Numbered from the stretch's first letter, positions 34,501-48,726 are shown. The stretch is 64,000 nucleotides of DNA from Hydractinia symbiolongicarpus (GCF_029227915.1 NC_079888.1:1116001-1180000), one strand, 5' to 3'. A program made the numbers and translations. Notes: generated by a model from the letters alone, not told the origin.

Positions 34501-37500
34501 AAACTGTCTCTATTTCTTCAGTGCGAACTAACGGCTAGGATTGGTCCCACAGTAAAAAATGACTTATTTATCTCAATTTTTAAATAAAGCGCTACCACAC
34601 CGCCAAGTGTAATCCCTGAGTTCCAGCAATCACGTCAAATGAAGAAGAATGTTATTCCTTGGAGTCGAATTGGCTCATTTATCACATTTATCAAGTCACA
34701 GTCCAGAATCAGTTCAACTAAGTCCCACAGTCAATCGGTTCACCGTTAAAAGCGATACAACTTAGTAATATCGGAACAAAGGCACTAAATACATGTTGGT
34801 ACGAATATGTGACGGAACTGTTGTAACTCAAACGGATTGACACCCTTAAAAAGACAATGAAATGTAGTTTTTGAAACTGTCTCTATTTCTTCAGCGTGAA
34901 CTAACGGCTAGGATTGGTTCTACAGTAAAAAATGAATTATTAATCTTAATTTTTAAATGAAGTGCTACCACACCGTCCAGTGTAATCGCTGAGTTCCAGC
35001 AATCCTGTCAAATTAAGAAGAATGTCATTCCTTGGAGTCCAACTGGCTCATTTATCACATTTATCAGGTCACAGTCCAGAATCAGTTCAACTAAGTCCCA
35101 CAGTCAATCCGTTCACCGTTAAAAGCGATACAACTTAGTAATATCGGAACAAAAGCACTAAATACATGATGGTACGAATATGTGAAGCAACCGTTGTAGC
35201 TTAAACAAATTGACACCGTTAGAAAGACAATGAAATGTAGTTTTTGAAACTGTCTCTATTTCTTCAGCGTGAACTAACGGATAGGATAGGTCCCACAGTA
35301 AAAAATGACTTATTTATCGAAATTTTTAAATGAAGCGCTACCACACCGCCCAGTGTAATCGCTGAGTTCCAGCAATCCTGTCAAATTAAGAAGAATGTCA
35401 TTCCTTGGAGTCCAATTGGCTCATTTGTCACATTTATCAGGTTACAGTCCAGAATCAGTTCAATTAAGTCCCACAGTCAATCGTTTTACTTTTAAAAGCG
35501 ATACAACTTAGTAATATCGGAAGAAATCGCTAAATACATGTTGGTACGAATATGTGACGCAACCGTTGCAACTCAAACGGATTGACACTGTTGGAAAGTC
35601 AATGAAATCTAGTTTTTGAAACAGTCTCTATTTCTTCAGCGTGAACTAACGGATAGGATTGGTCCCACATTAAAAAATGACTTATTTATCGAAATTTTTA
35701 AATGAAGCGCTTTCACAGCGCCCAGTGTAATCAATGAGTTCCGGCAATCATGTCGAGTTGAAGAGAATGTTACTTCTTGGAGTCCAATTGGCTCATTTAT
35801 CACATTTATAACATCACAGTCCAGAATTAGTTCAATTAAGTCCCACAGTCAATCGTTTCACTTTTAAAAGCGATACAACTTAGTAATATCGGGAAAAATC
35901 GCTAAATACATGTTGGTTCGAATATGTGAAGCAACCGTTGTAAATCAAAGGGATTGACACCGTTAGAAAGTCAATGAAAGGTAGTTTTTGAAACTGTCTC
36001 TATTTCTTCCGCGTGAACTAACGGATAGGATTGGTCTCGCAGTAAAAAACGACTTATTAATCTTATTTTTTAAATGAAGCGCTACCACAGCGCCCAGTGT
36101 ATCCGCTGAGTTCCAGCAATCATGTCAAATTAAGAAGATTGTCATTCATTGGACACCAAGTGGCTCATTTATCACATTTAGCAGGTAACAGTCCAGAATC
36201 AGTTCAATTAAGTCCCACAGTCAATCGTTTTACTTTTAAAAGCGATACAACTTAATAATAGCGGAAGAAATCGCTAAATACATGTTGGTACGAATATGTG
36301 ACGCAACCGTTGCAACTCAAACGGATTGACACCGTTAGAAAGTCAATGAAATCTAGTTTGTGAAACTGTCTCTATTTCTTCAGCGCGAACTAACGGCTAG
36401 GATTGGTCCCACAGGAAAAAATGACTTATTTATCTTAATTTTTAAATAAAGCGCTCCCACAGCGCATAGTGTAATCGATGAGTTCCGGTAATCATGTCGA
36501 GTTAAAAAGAATGTTATTTCTTGGAGTCCAATTGGCTCATTTATCACATTTATAAGATCACAGTCCAGAATCAGTTCCATTAAGTCCCACAGTCAATAGT
36601 TTCACTTTTAAGAGCGATAGAACTTAGTAATATCGGAAAAAATCGCTAAATACATGTTGGTTCGAATATGTGAAGCAACCGTTGTAAATCAAACGGATTG
36701 ACACCGTTAGAAAGTCAATGAAAGGTAGTTTTTGAAACTGTCTCTATTTCTTCCGCGTGAACTAACGGATAGGATTGGTCCCACTGTAAAAAACGTCTTA
36801 TTTATCTTAATTTTTAAATGAAGCGCTCCCACAGCGCCCAGTGTAATCGCTGAGTTCCGGCAATCATGTCGAGTTAAAAAGAATGTTATTTCTTGCAGTC
36901 CAATTGGCTCATTTATCACATTTAGCAGGTAAAAGTCAAGAATCAGTTCAATTAAGTCCCACAGTCAATCGTTTTACTTTTAAAAGCGATACAACTTAAT
37001 AATAGCGGAAGAAATCGCTAAATACATGTTGGTACGAATATGTGAAGCAACCGTTGTAAATCAAACGAATTGACACCGTTAGAAAGTCAATGAAAGGTAG
37101 TTTTTGAAACTGTCTCTATTTCTTCCGCGCGAACTAACGGCTAGGATTGGTCCCACAGTAAAAAATGACTTATTTATCGAAATTTTTAAATGAAGCGCTA
37201 CCACAGGGTCCAGTGTAATCGCTGAGTTCCGGCAATCATGTCGAGTTAAAAAGAATGTTATTTCTTAGAGTTCAATTGGCTCATTTATCACATTTATAAG
37301 GTCACAGACCAGAAACAGTTCAATTAATTCCCACAGTCAATCGTTTCACTTTTAAAAGCGATACAACTTAGTATTATCGGAAAAAGTCGCTAAATACATG
37401 TTGGTACGAATATGTGAAGCAACCGTTGTAACTCAAACGCATTGACACCGTTAGAAAGTCAATGAATGGTAGTTTTTGAAACTGTCTCTATTTCTTCGGC

Positions 37501-37544
37501 GTGAACTAACGGATAGGATTGGTCCCACAGTAAAAAAATGACTT
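31506..37544. repeat. Least ordered part of the array
   Basis: Units begin at 31,688, 32,061, 32,433, 32,805, 33,178, 33,550, 33,922, 34,295, 34,669, 35,042, 35,415, 35,787, 36,159, 36,531, 36,903 and 37,275. Some three-monomer similarity exists (32,433/33,550 share GTTGGTTCGAATATG and a C or T change in TTCTGCG/TTCCGCG), but no long block repeats cleanly. Monomers here differ from one another more than elsewhere. That fits older sequence, or sequence less affected by recent homogenisation. No gene is seen. Confidence 0.75.
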
Positions 37545-40500
37545 ATTTATCGAAATTTTTAAATGAAGCGCTACCACAGGGTCCAGTGTAATCGCTGAGT
37601 TCCGGCAATCATGTCGAGTTAAAAAGAATGTTATTTCTTTGAGCTCAATTGGCTCATTTATCACATTTACAAGTTCACAGTCCAGAATCAGTTCAATTAA
37701 GTCCCACAATCAATCGTTTCACTTTTAAAAGCGATACAACTTAGTATTATCGGAAAAAAGCGCTAAATACATGTTGGTACGAATATTTGACGCAACCGTT
37801 GCAACTCAAACGGATTGACACCGTTAAAAAGACAATGAAATGTAGTTTTTTAAACTGTCTCTATTTTTTTAGCGTGAACTAACGGCTAGGATTGGTCCTA
37901 CAGTAAAAAATGACTTATTAATTTCAATTTTTAAATGAAGTGCTACCACATCGTCTAGTGTTATCGCTGAGTTCCAGCAATCCTGTCAAATTAAGAAGAA
38001 TGTCATTCCTTGGAGTCCAATTGGCTCATTTATCACATTTATCAGGTCACAGTCCAGAATCAGTTCAACTAAGTCCCACAGTCAATCCGTTCACCGTTAA
38101 AAGCGATACAACTTAGTAATATCGGAACAAAAGCACTAAATACATGATGGTACGAATATGTGAAGCAACTGTTGTAGCTCAAACAAATTGACACCGTTAA
38201 GAAGACAATGAAATGTAGTGTTTGAAACTGTCTCTATTTCTTCAGCGTGAACTAACGGCTAGGATTGATCCCACAGTAAAATATGACTTATTAATCTTAT
38301 TTTTTAAATGAAGCGCTACCACAGCGCCCAGTGTATCCGCTGAGTTCCAGCAATCATGTCAAATTAAGAAGATTGTCATTCATTGGAGACTAAGTGGCTC
38401 ATTTATCACATTTAGCAGGTAACAGTCTAGAATCAGTTCAATTAAGTCCCACAGTCAATCGTTTTACTTTTAAAAGCGATACAACTTAATAATAGCGGAA
38501 GAAATCGCTAAATACATGTTGGCACGAATATGTGACGCAACCGTTGCAACTCAAACGGATTGACACCGTTAGAAAGTCAATGAAATCTAGTTTTTGAAAC
38601 TGTCTCTATTTCTTCAGCGCGAACTTTCGGCTAGGATTGGTCCCACAGGAAAAAATGACTTATTTATCTTAATTTTTAAATAAAACGCCCCCACAGCGCA
38701 GAGTGTAATCGATGAGTTCCGGCAATCATGTCGAGTTAAAAAGAATGTTATTTCTTGGAGTCCAATTGGCTCATTTATCACATTTATCAGATCATAGTCC
38801 AGAATCAGTTCCATTAATTCCACAGTCAATCGTTTCACTTTTAAGAGTGATACAACTTAGTAATATCGGAACAAAAGCATTAAATACATGATGGTACGAA
38901 TATGTAAAGCAACCGTTGTAACTAAAACGGATTGACACCGTTAGAAAGTCAATGAAAGGTAGTTTTTGAAACTGTCTCTATTTCTTTAGCGGGAACAAAC
39001 GGATAGGATTGGTCCCACAGTAAAAAATGACTTATTTATCTTAATTTTTAAATGAAGCGCTCCCACAGCGCACAGTGTAATCGATGAGTTCCGGCAATCA
39101 TGTCGAGTTAAAAAGAATGTTATTTCTTGGAGTCCAATTGGCTTATTTATCACATTTATAAGATCACAGTCCAGAATCAGTACCATTAAGTCCCACAGTC
39201 AATCGTTTCACTTTTAAAAGCGATACAACTTAGTAATATCGGAAAAAATCGCTAAATACATGTTGGTTCGAATATGTGAAGCAACCGTTGTAAATCAAAC
39301 GAATTGACACCGTTAGAAAGTCAATGACGGGTAGTTTTTGAAACTGTCTCTATATCTTCCGCGCGAACTAACGGCTAGGATTGGTCCCACAGTAAAAAAT
39401 GACTTATTTAACGAAATTTTTAAATGAAGCGCTACCACAGGGTCCAGTGTAATCGCTGAGTTCCGGCAATCATGTCGAGTTAAAAAGAATGTTATTTCTT
39501 TGAGCTCAATTGGCTCATTTATCACATTTATAAGTTCACAGTCCAGAATCAGTTCAATTAAGTCCCACAATCAATCGTTTCACTTTTAAAAGCGATACAA
39601 CTTAGTATTATCGGAAAAAATCGCTAAATACATGTTGGTACGAATATTTGACGCAACCGTTGTAACTCAAACGGATTGACACCGTTAAAAAGACAATGAA
39701 ATGTAGTTTTTTAAACTGTCTCTATTTCTTCAGCGTGAACTAACGGCTAGGATTGGTCCTACAGTAAAAAATGACTTATTAATCTTAATTTTTAAATGAA
39801 GTGCTACCACACCGTCGAGTGTAATCGCTGAGTTCCAGCAATCCTGTCAAATTAAGAAGAATGTCATTCCTTGCAGTCCAATTGGCTCATTTATCACATT
39901 TATCAGTTCACTGTCCAGAATCAGTTCAACTAAGTCCCACAGTCAATCCGTTCACCGTTAAAAGCGATACAACTTAGTAATATCGGAACAAAAGCACTAA
40001 ATACATGATGGTACGAATATGTGAAGCAACCGTTGTAGCTCAAACAAATTGACACCGTTAAGAAGACAATGAAATGTAGTGTTTGAAACTGTCTCTATTT
40101 CTTCAGCGTGAACTAACGGCTAGGATTGGTCCCACAGTAAAATATGACTTATTAATCTTATTTTTTAAATGAAGCGCTACCACAGCGCCCAGTGCATCCG
40201 CTGAGTTCCAGCAATCATGTCAAATTAAGAAGATTGTCATTCATTGGAGTCCAATTGGCTCATTTATCACATTTATCAGGTCACAGTCCAGAATCAGTTC
40301 AACTAAGTCCCACAGTCAATCCGTTCACCGTTAAAAGCGATACAACTTAGTAATATCGGAACAAAATCACTAAATACATGTTGGTACGAATATGTGAAGC
40401 AACCGTTGTAGCTCAAACAAATTGACACCGCTAAGAAGACAATGAAATGTAGTGTTTGAAACTGTCTCCATTTCTTCAGCGTGAACTAACGGTTAGGATT

Positions 40501-42209
40501 GGTCCCACAGTAAAATATGACTTATTAATCTTATTTTTTAAATGAAGCGCTACCACAGCGCCCAGTGTATCCGCTGAGTTCCAGCAATCATGTCAAATTA
40601 AGAAGATTGTCATTCATTGGAGACCAAGTGGCTCATTTATCACATTTAGCAGGTAACAGTCCAGAATCAGTTCAATTAAGTCCCACAGTCAATCGTTTTA
40701 CTTTTGAAAGCGATACAACTTAATAATAGCGGAAGAAATCGCTAAATACATGTTGGCACGAATATGTGACGCAACCGTTGCAACTCAAACGAATTGACAC
40801 CGTTAGAAAGTCAATGAAAGGTAGTTTTTGAAACTGTCTCTATTTCTTCAGCGCGAACTAACGGCTAGGATTGGTCCCACAGGAAAAAATGACTTATTTA
40901 TCTTAATTTTTAAATAAAGCGCTCCCACAGCGCACAGTGTAATCGATGAGTTCCGGCAATCATGTCGAGTTAAAAAGAATGTTATTTCTTGGAGTCCAAT
41001 TGGCTTATTTATCACATTTATAAGATCACAGTCCAGAATCAGTTCCATTAAGTCCCACAGTAAATCGTTTCACTTTTAAAAGCGATACAACTTAGTAATA
41101 TCGGAAAAAATCGCTAAATACATGTTGGTTCGAATATGTGAAGCAACCGTTGTAAATCAAACGAATTGACACCGTTAGAAAGTCAATGAAAGGTAGTTTT
41201 TGAAACTGTCTCTATATCTTCCGCGCGAACTAACGGCTAGGATTGGTCCCACAGTAAAAAATGACTTATTTAACGAAATTTTTAAATGAAGCGCTACCAC
41301 AGAGTCCAGTGTAATCGCTGAGTTCCGGCAATCATGTCGAGTTAAAAAGAATGTTATTTCTTTGACCTCAATTGGCTCATTTATCACATTTATAAGTTCA
41401 CAGTCCAGAATCAGTTCAATTAAGTCCCACAATCAATCGTTTCACTTTTAAAAGCGATACAACTTAGTATTATCGGAAAAAATCGCTAAATACATGTTGG
41501 TACGAATATTTGACGCAACCGTTGTAACTCAAACGGATTGACACCGTTAAAAAGACAATGAAATGTAGTTTTTTAAACTATCTCTATTTCTTCAGCGTGA
41601 ACTAACGGCTATGATTGGTCCTACACCGTCTAGTGTAATCGCTGAGTACCAGCAATCCTGTCAAATTAAGAAGAATGTCATTCCTTGGAGTCCAATTGGC
41701 TCATTTATCACATTTATCAGGTCACAGTCCAGAATCATTTCAACTAAGTCCCACAGTCAATCCGTTCACCGTTAAAAGCGATACAACTTAGTAATATCGG
41801 AACAAAAGCACTAAATACATGATGGTACGAATATGTGAAGCAACCGTTGTAGCTCAAACAAATTGACACCGCTAAGAAGACAATGAAATGTAGTGTTTGA
41901 AACTGTCTCTATTTCTTCAGCGTGAACTAACGGCTAGGATTGGTCCCACAGTAAAATATGACTTATTAATCTTATTTTTTAAATGAAGCGCTGCCACAGC
42001 GCCCAGTGTATCCGCTGAGTTCCAGCAATCATGTCAAATTAAGAAGATTGTCATTCATTGGAGACCAAGTGGCTCATTTATCACATTTAGCAGGTAACAG
42101 ACCAGAATCAGTTCAATTAAGTCCCACAGTCAATCGTTTTACTTTTAAAAGCGATACAACTTAATAATAGCGGAAGAAATCGCTAAATACATGTTGGTAC
42201 GAATATATG
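37545..42209. repeat. Five-monomer higher-order repeat with gains and losses (~1,862 bp)
   Basis: Anchors 37,648/39,509/41,371 open three copies, marked by TTTGAGCTCAATTGG or TTTGACCTCAATTGG. Second units are 38,020/39,881/41,695. Monomers with CCAAGTGGCTC or CTAAGTGGCTC and TTTAGCAGGTAACAG follow at 38,393, 40,627 and 42,068. Copy 2 has an extra hybrid monomer at 40,254. Copy 1 and copy 3 have a TTCCATTAATTCCACAG unit (38,765 and 42,440) that copy 2 lacks. Copy 3 also lost 48 bp near 41,623. Members have therefore been swapped in and out while the overall phase persisted. Confidence 0.8.
41371..41694. repeat. Short 324-bp monomer with 48-bp deletion
   Basis: Near 41,620-41,626 the sequence passes from ATGATTGGTCCTACA directly to CCGTCTAGTG. 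The paired monomer at 39,757-39,815 has 48 more bases there (GTAAAAAATG through GTGCTACCACA). The trinucleotide ACA flanks both sides of the lost stretch, consistent with deletion by slippage or end joining at microhomology. Confidence 0.9.
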
Positions 42210-43150
42210 ACGCAACCGTTGCCACTCAAACGGATTGACACCGTTAGAAAGTCAATGAAATATAGTTTTTGAAACTGTCTCTATTTCTTCAGCGCGAACT
42301 TACGGCTAGGATTGGTCCCACAGGAAAAAATGACTTATTTATCTTAATTTTTAAATAAAACCCGCCCACAGCGCACAGTGTAATCGATGAGTTCCGGCAA
42401 TCCTGTCGAGTTAAAAAGAATGTTATTTCTTGGAGTCCAATTGGCTCATTTATCACATTTATTAGATCACAGTCCAGAGTCAGTTCCATTAATTCCACAG
42501 TCAATTGTTTCACTTTTAAGAGTGATACAACTTAGTAATATCGGAAAAAATCGCTAAATACATGTTGGTACGAATATGTGACGCAACCGTTGCAACTCAA
42601 ACGGATTGACACCCTTAGAAAGTCAATGAAATATAGTTCTTGAAACTGTCTCTATTTCTTCAGCGCGAACTTACGGCTAGGATTGGTCCCACAGGAAAAA
42701 ATGACTTATTTATCTTAATTTTTAAATAAAACCCGCCCACAGCGCACAGTGTAATCGATGAGTTCCGGCAATCCTGTCGAGTTAAAAAGAATGTTATTTC
42801 TTGGAGTCCAATTGGCTCATTTATCACATTTATTAGATCACAGTCCAGAGTCAGTTCCATTAATTCCACAGTCAATTGTTTCACTTTTAAGAGTGATACA
42901 ACTTAGTAATATCGGAAAAAATCGCTAAATACATGTTGGTACGAATATGTGACGCAACCGTTGCAACTCAAACGGATTGACACCCTTAGAAAGTCAATGA
43001 AATATAGTTCTTGAAACTGTCTCTATTTCTTCAGCGCGAACTTACGGCTAGGATTGGTCCCACAGGAAAAAATGACTTATTTATCTTAATTTTTAAATAA
43101 AACGCGCCCACAGCGCAAAGTGTAATCGATGAGTTCCGGCAATCCTGTCG
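42210..43150. repeat. Recent amplification of one 371-bp monomer
   Basis: Three successive units (about 42,210-42,580, 42,581-42,951 and 42,952-43,150) share a rare set of variants: GAAATATAGTT, GCGCGAACTTACGG, CACAGGAAAAAATG, TTATTAGATCACAG and TTCCATTAATTCCACAG. The second and third agree base for base over most of their length and also share CACCCTTAGAAAG and ATAGTTCTTG, which the first lacks. Exact 371-bp spacing supports a stepwise single-unit duplication. Confidence 0.9.
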
Positions 43151-45329
43151 AGTTAAAAAGAATGTTATTTCTTGGAGTCCAATTGGCTCATTTATCACAT
43201 TTATAAGATCACAGTCCAGAATCAGCTCAACTAAGTCCCACAGTCAATCCGTTCACCGTTAAAAGCGATACAACTTAGTAATATCGGTACAAAAGCATTA
43301 AATACATGATGGTACGAATATGTGAAGCAACCGTTGTAACTCAAACGGATTGACACCGTTAGAAAGTCAATGAAAGGTAGTTTTTGAAACTGTGTCTATT
43401 TCTTTAGCGGGAACTAACGGATAGGATTGGTCCCACAGTAAAAAATGACTTATTTATCGAAATTTTTAAATGAAGCGCTACCACAGCGCCCAGTGTAATC
43501 GCTGAGTTCCGGCAATCATGTCGAGTTAAAAAGAATGTTATTTCTTGGAGTTCAATTGGCTCATTTATCACATTTAGCAGGTAAAAGTCCAGAATCAGTT
43601 AAATTAAGTCCCACAGTCAATCGTTTTAATTTTAAAAGCGATACAACTTAATAATAGCGGAAGAAATCGCTAAATACATGTTGGTACGAATATGTGACGC
43701 AACCGTTGCAACTCAAATGGATTGACACCGTTAGAAAGTCAATGAAATCTAGTTTTTGAAACTGTCTCTATTTCTTCAGCGCGAACTAACGGCTAGGATT
43801 GGTCCCACAGGAAAAAATTACTTATTTATCTTAATTTTTAAATGAAGCGCTACCACAGCGCACGGTGTAATCTATGAGTTCCGGCAATCATGTCGAGTTA
43901 AAAAGAATGTTATTTCTTGGAGTCCAATTGGCTCATTTATCACATTTATAAGATCACAGTCCAGAATCAGCTCAACTAAGTCCCACAGTCAATCCGTTCA
44001 CAGTTAAAAGCGATACAACTTAGTAATATCGGAACAAAAGCACTAAATACATGTTGGTACGAATATGTGAAGCAACCGTTGTAACTTAAACGGATTGACA
44101 CCGTTAGAAAGTCAATGAAAGGTAGTTTTTGAAACTGTCTCTATTTCTTTAGCGGGAACTAACGGATAGGATTGGTCCCATAGTAAAAAATGACTTATTT
44201 ATAGAAATTTTTAAATGAAGCGCTACCACAGGGTCCAGTGTAATCGCTGAGTTCCGGCAATCATGTCGAGTTAAAAAGAATGTTATTTCTTGGAGTTCAA
44301 TTGGCTCATTTATCACATTTATAAGGTCACAGTTCAGAATCAGTTTAATTAAGTCCCACAGTCAATCGTTTTACTTTTAAAAGCGATACAACTTAATAAT
44401 AGCGGAAGGAATCGCTAAATACATGTTGGTACGAATATGTGGCGCAACCGTTGCAACTAAAATGGATTGACACCGTTAGAAAGTCAATGAAATCTAGTTT
44501 TTGAAACTGTCTTTATTTCTTCAGCGCGAACTAACGGCTAGGATTGGTCCCACAGGAAAAAATGACTTATTTATCTTAATTTTTAAATAAAGCGCTGCCA
44601 CAGCGCACAGTGTAATCGATGAGTTCCGCAGTCATGTCGAGTTAAAAAGAATGTTATTTCTTGGAGTCCAATTGGCTCATTTATCACATTTATAAGATCA
44701 CAGTCCAGAATCAGTTCCATTAAGTCCCACAGTCAATCGTTTCACTTTTAAAAGCGATACAACTTAGTAATATCGGAAAAATCGCTAAATACATGTTTGT
44801 TCGAATATGAGAAGCAACCGTTGTAAATCAAACGGATTGACACCGTTAGAAAGTCAATGAAAGGTAGTTTTTGAAACTGTCTCTATTTCTTCCGCGTGAA
44901 CTAACGGATAGGATTGGTCCCATTGTAAAAAACGACTTATTTATCTTAAGTTTTAAATGAAGCGCTCCCACAGCGCCCAGTGTAATCGCTGAGTTCCGGA
45001 AATCATGTCGAGTTAAAAAGAATGTTATTTCTTGGAGTCCAATTGGCTCATTTATCACATTTATAAGATCACAGTCCAGAATCAGTTCAACTAAGTCCCA
45101 CAGTCAATCTGTTCACCGTTAAAAGCGATACAACTTAGTAATATCGGAACAAAAGCACTAAATACATGTTGGTACGAATATGTGAAGCAACCGTTGTAAC
45201 TCAAACGGATTGACACCGTTAGAAAGTCATTGAAAGGTAGTTTTTGAAACCGTCTCTATTTCTTTAGCGGGAACTAACGGATAGGATTGGTCCCACACTA
45301 AAAAATGAATTATTTATCTAAATTTTTAA
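43151..45329. repeat. Monomers partly shared with 47.6-48.5 kb
   Basis: The units at 43,555 and 44,300 match 47,653 and 48,398 (shift 4,098 bp, 11 monomers) through TTTAGCAGGTAAAAGTCC, GTTTTAATTTTAAAAGC, CTCAAATGGATTGAC and CCATAGTAAAAAATG. The unit between them (43,927 against 48,025) belongs to a different subtype in the two places. The order was therefore altered after duplication. No gene is seen. Confidence 0.78.
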
Positions 45330-47260
45330 ATGAAGCGCTACCACAGGGTCCAGTGTAATCGCTGAGTTCCGGCAATCATGTCGAGTTAAAAAGAATGTTA
45401 TTTCTTAGAGTTCAATTGGCTCATTTATCACATTTATAAGGTCACAGTCCAGAAACAGTTGAATTAATTCCCACAGTCAATCGTTTCACTTTTAAAAGCG
45501 ATACAACTTACTATTATCGGAAAAAATCGCTAAATACATGTTGGTACGAATATGTGAAGCAACCGTTGTAACTCAAACTGATTGACATCGTTAGAAAGTC
45601 AATGAATGGTAGTTTTTGAAACTGTTTCTATTTCTTCAGCGTGAACTAACGGATAGGATTGGTCCCACAGTAAAAAAATGGCTTATTTATCAAAATTTTT
45701 AAATGAAGCGCTACCACAGGGTCCAGTGTAATCGCTGAGTTCCGGCAATCATGTCGAGTTAAAAAGAATGTTATTTCTTGGAGCTCAATTGCCTCATTTA
45801 TCACATTTATAAGTTCGCAGTCCAGAATCAGTTCAATTAAGTCCCACAATCAATTGTTTCACTTGTAAAAGCGATACAACTTAGTATTATCGGAAAAAAT
45901 CGCTAAATACATGTTGGTACGAATATGTGAAGCAACCGTTGTAACTCAAACGAATTGACAGCGTTAGAAAGTCAATGAATGGTAGTTTTTGAAACTGTCT
46001 CTATTTCTTCAGCGTGAACTAACGGATACGATTGGTCCCACAGTAAAAAAATGACTTATTTATCGAAATTTTTAAATGAAGCGCTACCACAGCGTCCAGT
46101 GTAATCGCTGAGTTCCAGCAATCATGTCAAATTAAAAAGAATGTCATTCCTTGGAGTCCAATTGGCTCATTTATCACATTTATCAGGTCACAGTCCAGAA
46201 TCAGTTCAACTAAGTCCCACAGTCAATCCGTTCACCGTTAAAAGCGATACAACTTAGTAATATCGGAGCAAAAGCACTAAATACATGTTGGTACGAATAT
46301 GTGAAGCAATCGTTTTAACTCAAACGGATTGACACCGTTAGAAAGTCAATCAAAGGTAGTTGTTGAAACTGTCTCTATTTCTTCAGCGTGAACTAACGGC
46401 TAGAATTGGTCCCACAGTAAAAAATGACTTATTTATCGAAATTTTTAAATGAAGCGCTACCACAGGGTCCAGTGTAATCGCTGAGTTCCGGCAATCATTT
46501 CGAGTTAAAAAGAATGTTATTTCTTGGAGTTCAATATGCTCATTTATCACATTTATAAGGTCACAGTCCAGAAACAGTTCAATTAATTCCCACAGTCAAT
46601 CGTTTCACTTTTAAAAGCGATACAACTTAGTATTATCGGAAAAAATCGCTAAATACATGTTGGTACGAATATGTGAAGCAACCGTTGTAACTCAAACTGA
46701 TTGACACCGTTAGAAATTCAATGGATGGTAGTTTTTGAAACTGTTTCTATTTCTTCAGCGTGAACTAACGGATAGGATTGGTCCCACAGTAAAAAAATGG
46801 CTTATTTATCAAAATTTTTAAATGAAGCGCTACCACAGGGTCCAGTGTAATCGCTGAGTTCCGGCAATCATGTCGAGTTAAAAAGAATGTTATTTCTTGG
46901 TGCTCAATTGCCTCAATTATCACATTTATAAGTTCACAGTCCAGAATCAGTTCAATTAATCCCACAATCAATTGTTTCACTTGTAAAAGCGATACAACTT
47001 AGTAATATCGGAGCAAAAGCACTAAATACATGTTGGTACGAATATGTGAAGCAACCGTTTTAACTCAAACGAATTGACAGCGTTAGAAAGTCAATGAATG
47101 GTAGTTTTTGAAACTGTCTCTATTTTTTCAGCGTGAACGAACGGATAGGATTGGTCCCACAGTAAAAAAATGACTTATTTATCGAAATTTTTAAATGAAG
47201 CGCTACCACAGCGTCCAGTGTAATCGCTGAGTTCCAGCAATCATGTCAAATTAAAAAGAC
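45330..47260. repeat. Three-monomer higher-order repeat (1,119 bp)
   Basis: About 45,330-46,140 is repeated at 46,449-47,260. Both copies contain CAATTGCCTCA, ATGGCTTATTTATCAAAA, CACTTGTAAAAGCG, GAATTGACAGCG and GTCAATGAATGGTAG or its close variant. Anchors 45,415/46,534 and 45,788/46,907 are each 1,119 bp apart. Within the copies, the unit at 46,907 changes subtype near 47,005 (GGAGCAAAAGCACTAAAT), which shows a later exchange. Confidence 0.85.
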
Positions 47261-48726
47261 TGTCATTTCTTGGAGTTCAATTGGCTCATTTATCACATTT
47301 ATAAGGTCACAGTCCAGAAACAGTTCAATTAATTCCCACAGTCAATCGTTTCACTTTTAAAAGCGATACAAGTTAGTATTATCGGAAAAAATCGCTAAAT
47401 ACATGTTGGGACGAATATGTGAAGCAACCGTTGTAACTCAAACGGATTGACACCGTTAGAAAGTCAATGAATGGTAGTTTTTGAAACTGTCTCTATTTTT
47501 TCAGCGTGAACTAACGGATAGGATTGGTCCCACAGTAAAAAAATGACTTATTTATCGAAATTTTTAAATGAAGCGCTACCACAGGGTCCAGTGTAATTGC
47601 TGAGTTCCGGCAATCATGTCGAGTTAAAAAGAATGTTATTTCTTGGAGTTCAATTGGCTCATTTATCACATTTAGCAGGTAAAAGTCCAGAATCAGTTCA
47701 ATTAAGTCCCACAGTCAATCGTTTTAATTTTAAAAGCGATACAACTTAATAATAGCGGAAGAAATCGCTAAATACATGTTGGCACGAATATGTGACGCAA
47801 CCGTTGCAACTCAAATGGATTGACACCGTTAGAAAGTCAATGAAATCTAGTTTTTGAAACTGTCTCTATTTCTTCAGCGCGAACTAACGGCTAGGATTGG
47901 TCCCACAGGAAAAAATGACTTATTAATCTTAATTTTTAAATAAAGCGCTCCCACAGCGCACAGTGTGATCTATGAGTTCCGGCAATCATGTCGAGTTAAA
48001 AAGAATGTTATTTCTTGGAGTTTAATTGGCTCATTTATCACATTTATAAGGTCACAGTCCAGAAACAGTTCAATTAATTCCCACAGTCAATCGGGTCACC
48101 GTTAAAAGCGATACAACTTAGTAATATCGGAACAAAATCACTAAATACATGTTGGTACGAATATGTGACGCAACCGTTGTAACTCAAACGGATTGACACC
48201 GTTAGAAAGTCAATGAAAGGTAGTTTTTGAAACTGTCTCTATTTCTTTAGCGGGAACTAACGGATAGGATTGGTCCCATAGTAAAAAATGACTTATTTAT
48301 AGAAATTTTTAAATGAAGCGCTACCACAGGGTCCAGTGTAATCGCTGAGTTCCGGCAATCATGTCGAGTTAAAAAGAATGTTATTTCTTGGAGTTCAATT
48401 GGCTCATTTATCACATTTATAAGGTCACAGTCCAGAATCAGTTTAATTAAGTCCCACAGTCAATCGTTTTACTTTTAAAAGCGATACAACTTAGTATTAT
48501 CGGAAAAAATCGCTAAATACATGTTGGTACGAAGATGTGAAGCAACCGTTGTAACTCAAACGAATTGACAGCGTTAGAAAGTCAATGAATGGTAGTTTTT
48601 GAAACTGTCTCTATTTCTTCAGCGTGAACTAACGGATAGGATTGGTCCCACAGTAAAAAAATGACTTATTTATCGAAATTTTTAAATGAAGTGCTACCAC
48701 AGCGTCCAGTGTAATCGCTGAGTTCC
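47261..48726. repeat. Mixed monomers before the 348-bp duplication
   Basis: Units begin at 47,280, 47,653, 48,025 and 48,398. They combine subtypes seen at 43.6-44.3 kb and at 45.9 kb. The unit at 48,025 carries CAATCGGGTCACCG, a one-off version of the B-type box. No gene is seen. Confidence 0.8.

Noticed and set aside
36380-36580. ATG-initiated version of the same frame (also 38,986-39,186 and 40,848-41,048)
   Set aside because: The ATG comes from a TTCCAT or TACCAT substitution in one monomer subtype. Neighbouring units without it have the same frame, so the start codon is incidental.
31506-37544. Boundary with non-satellite or a different satellite family
   Set aside because: The monomers are more mixed here but remain the same 372-bp family, with normal unit lengths.
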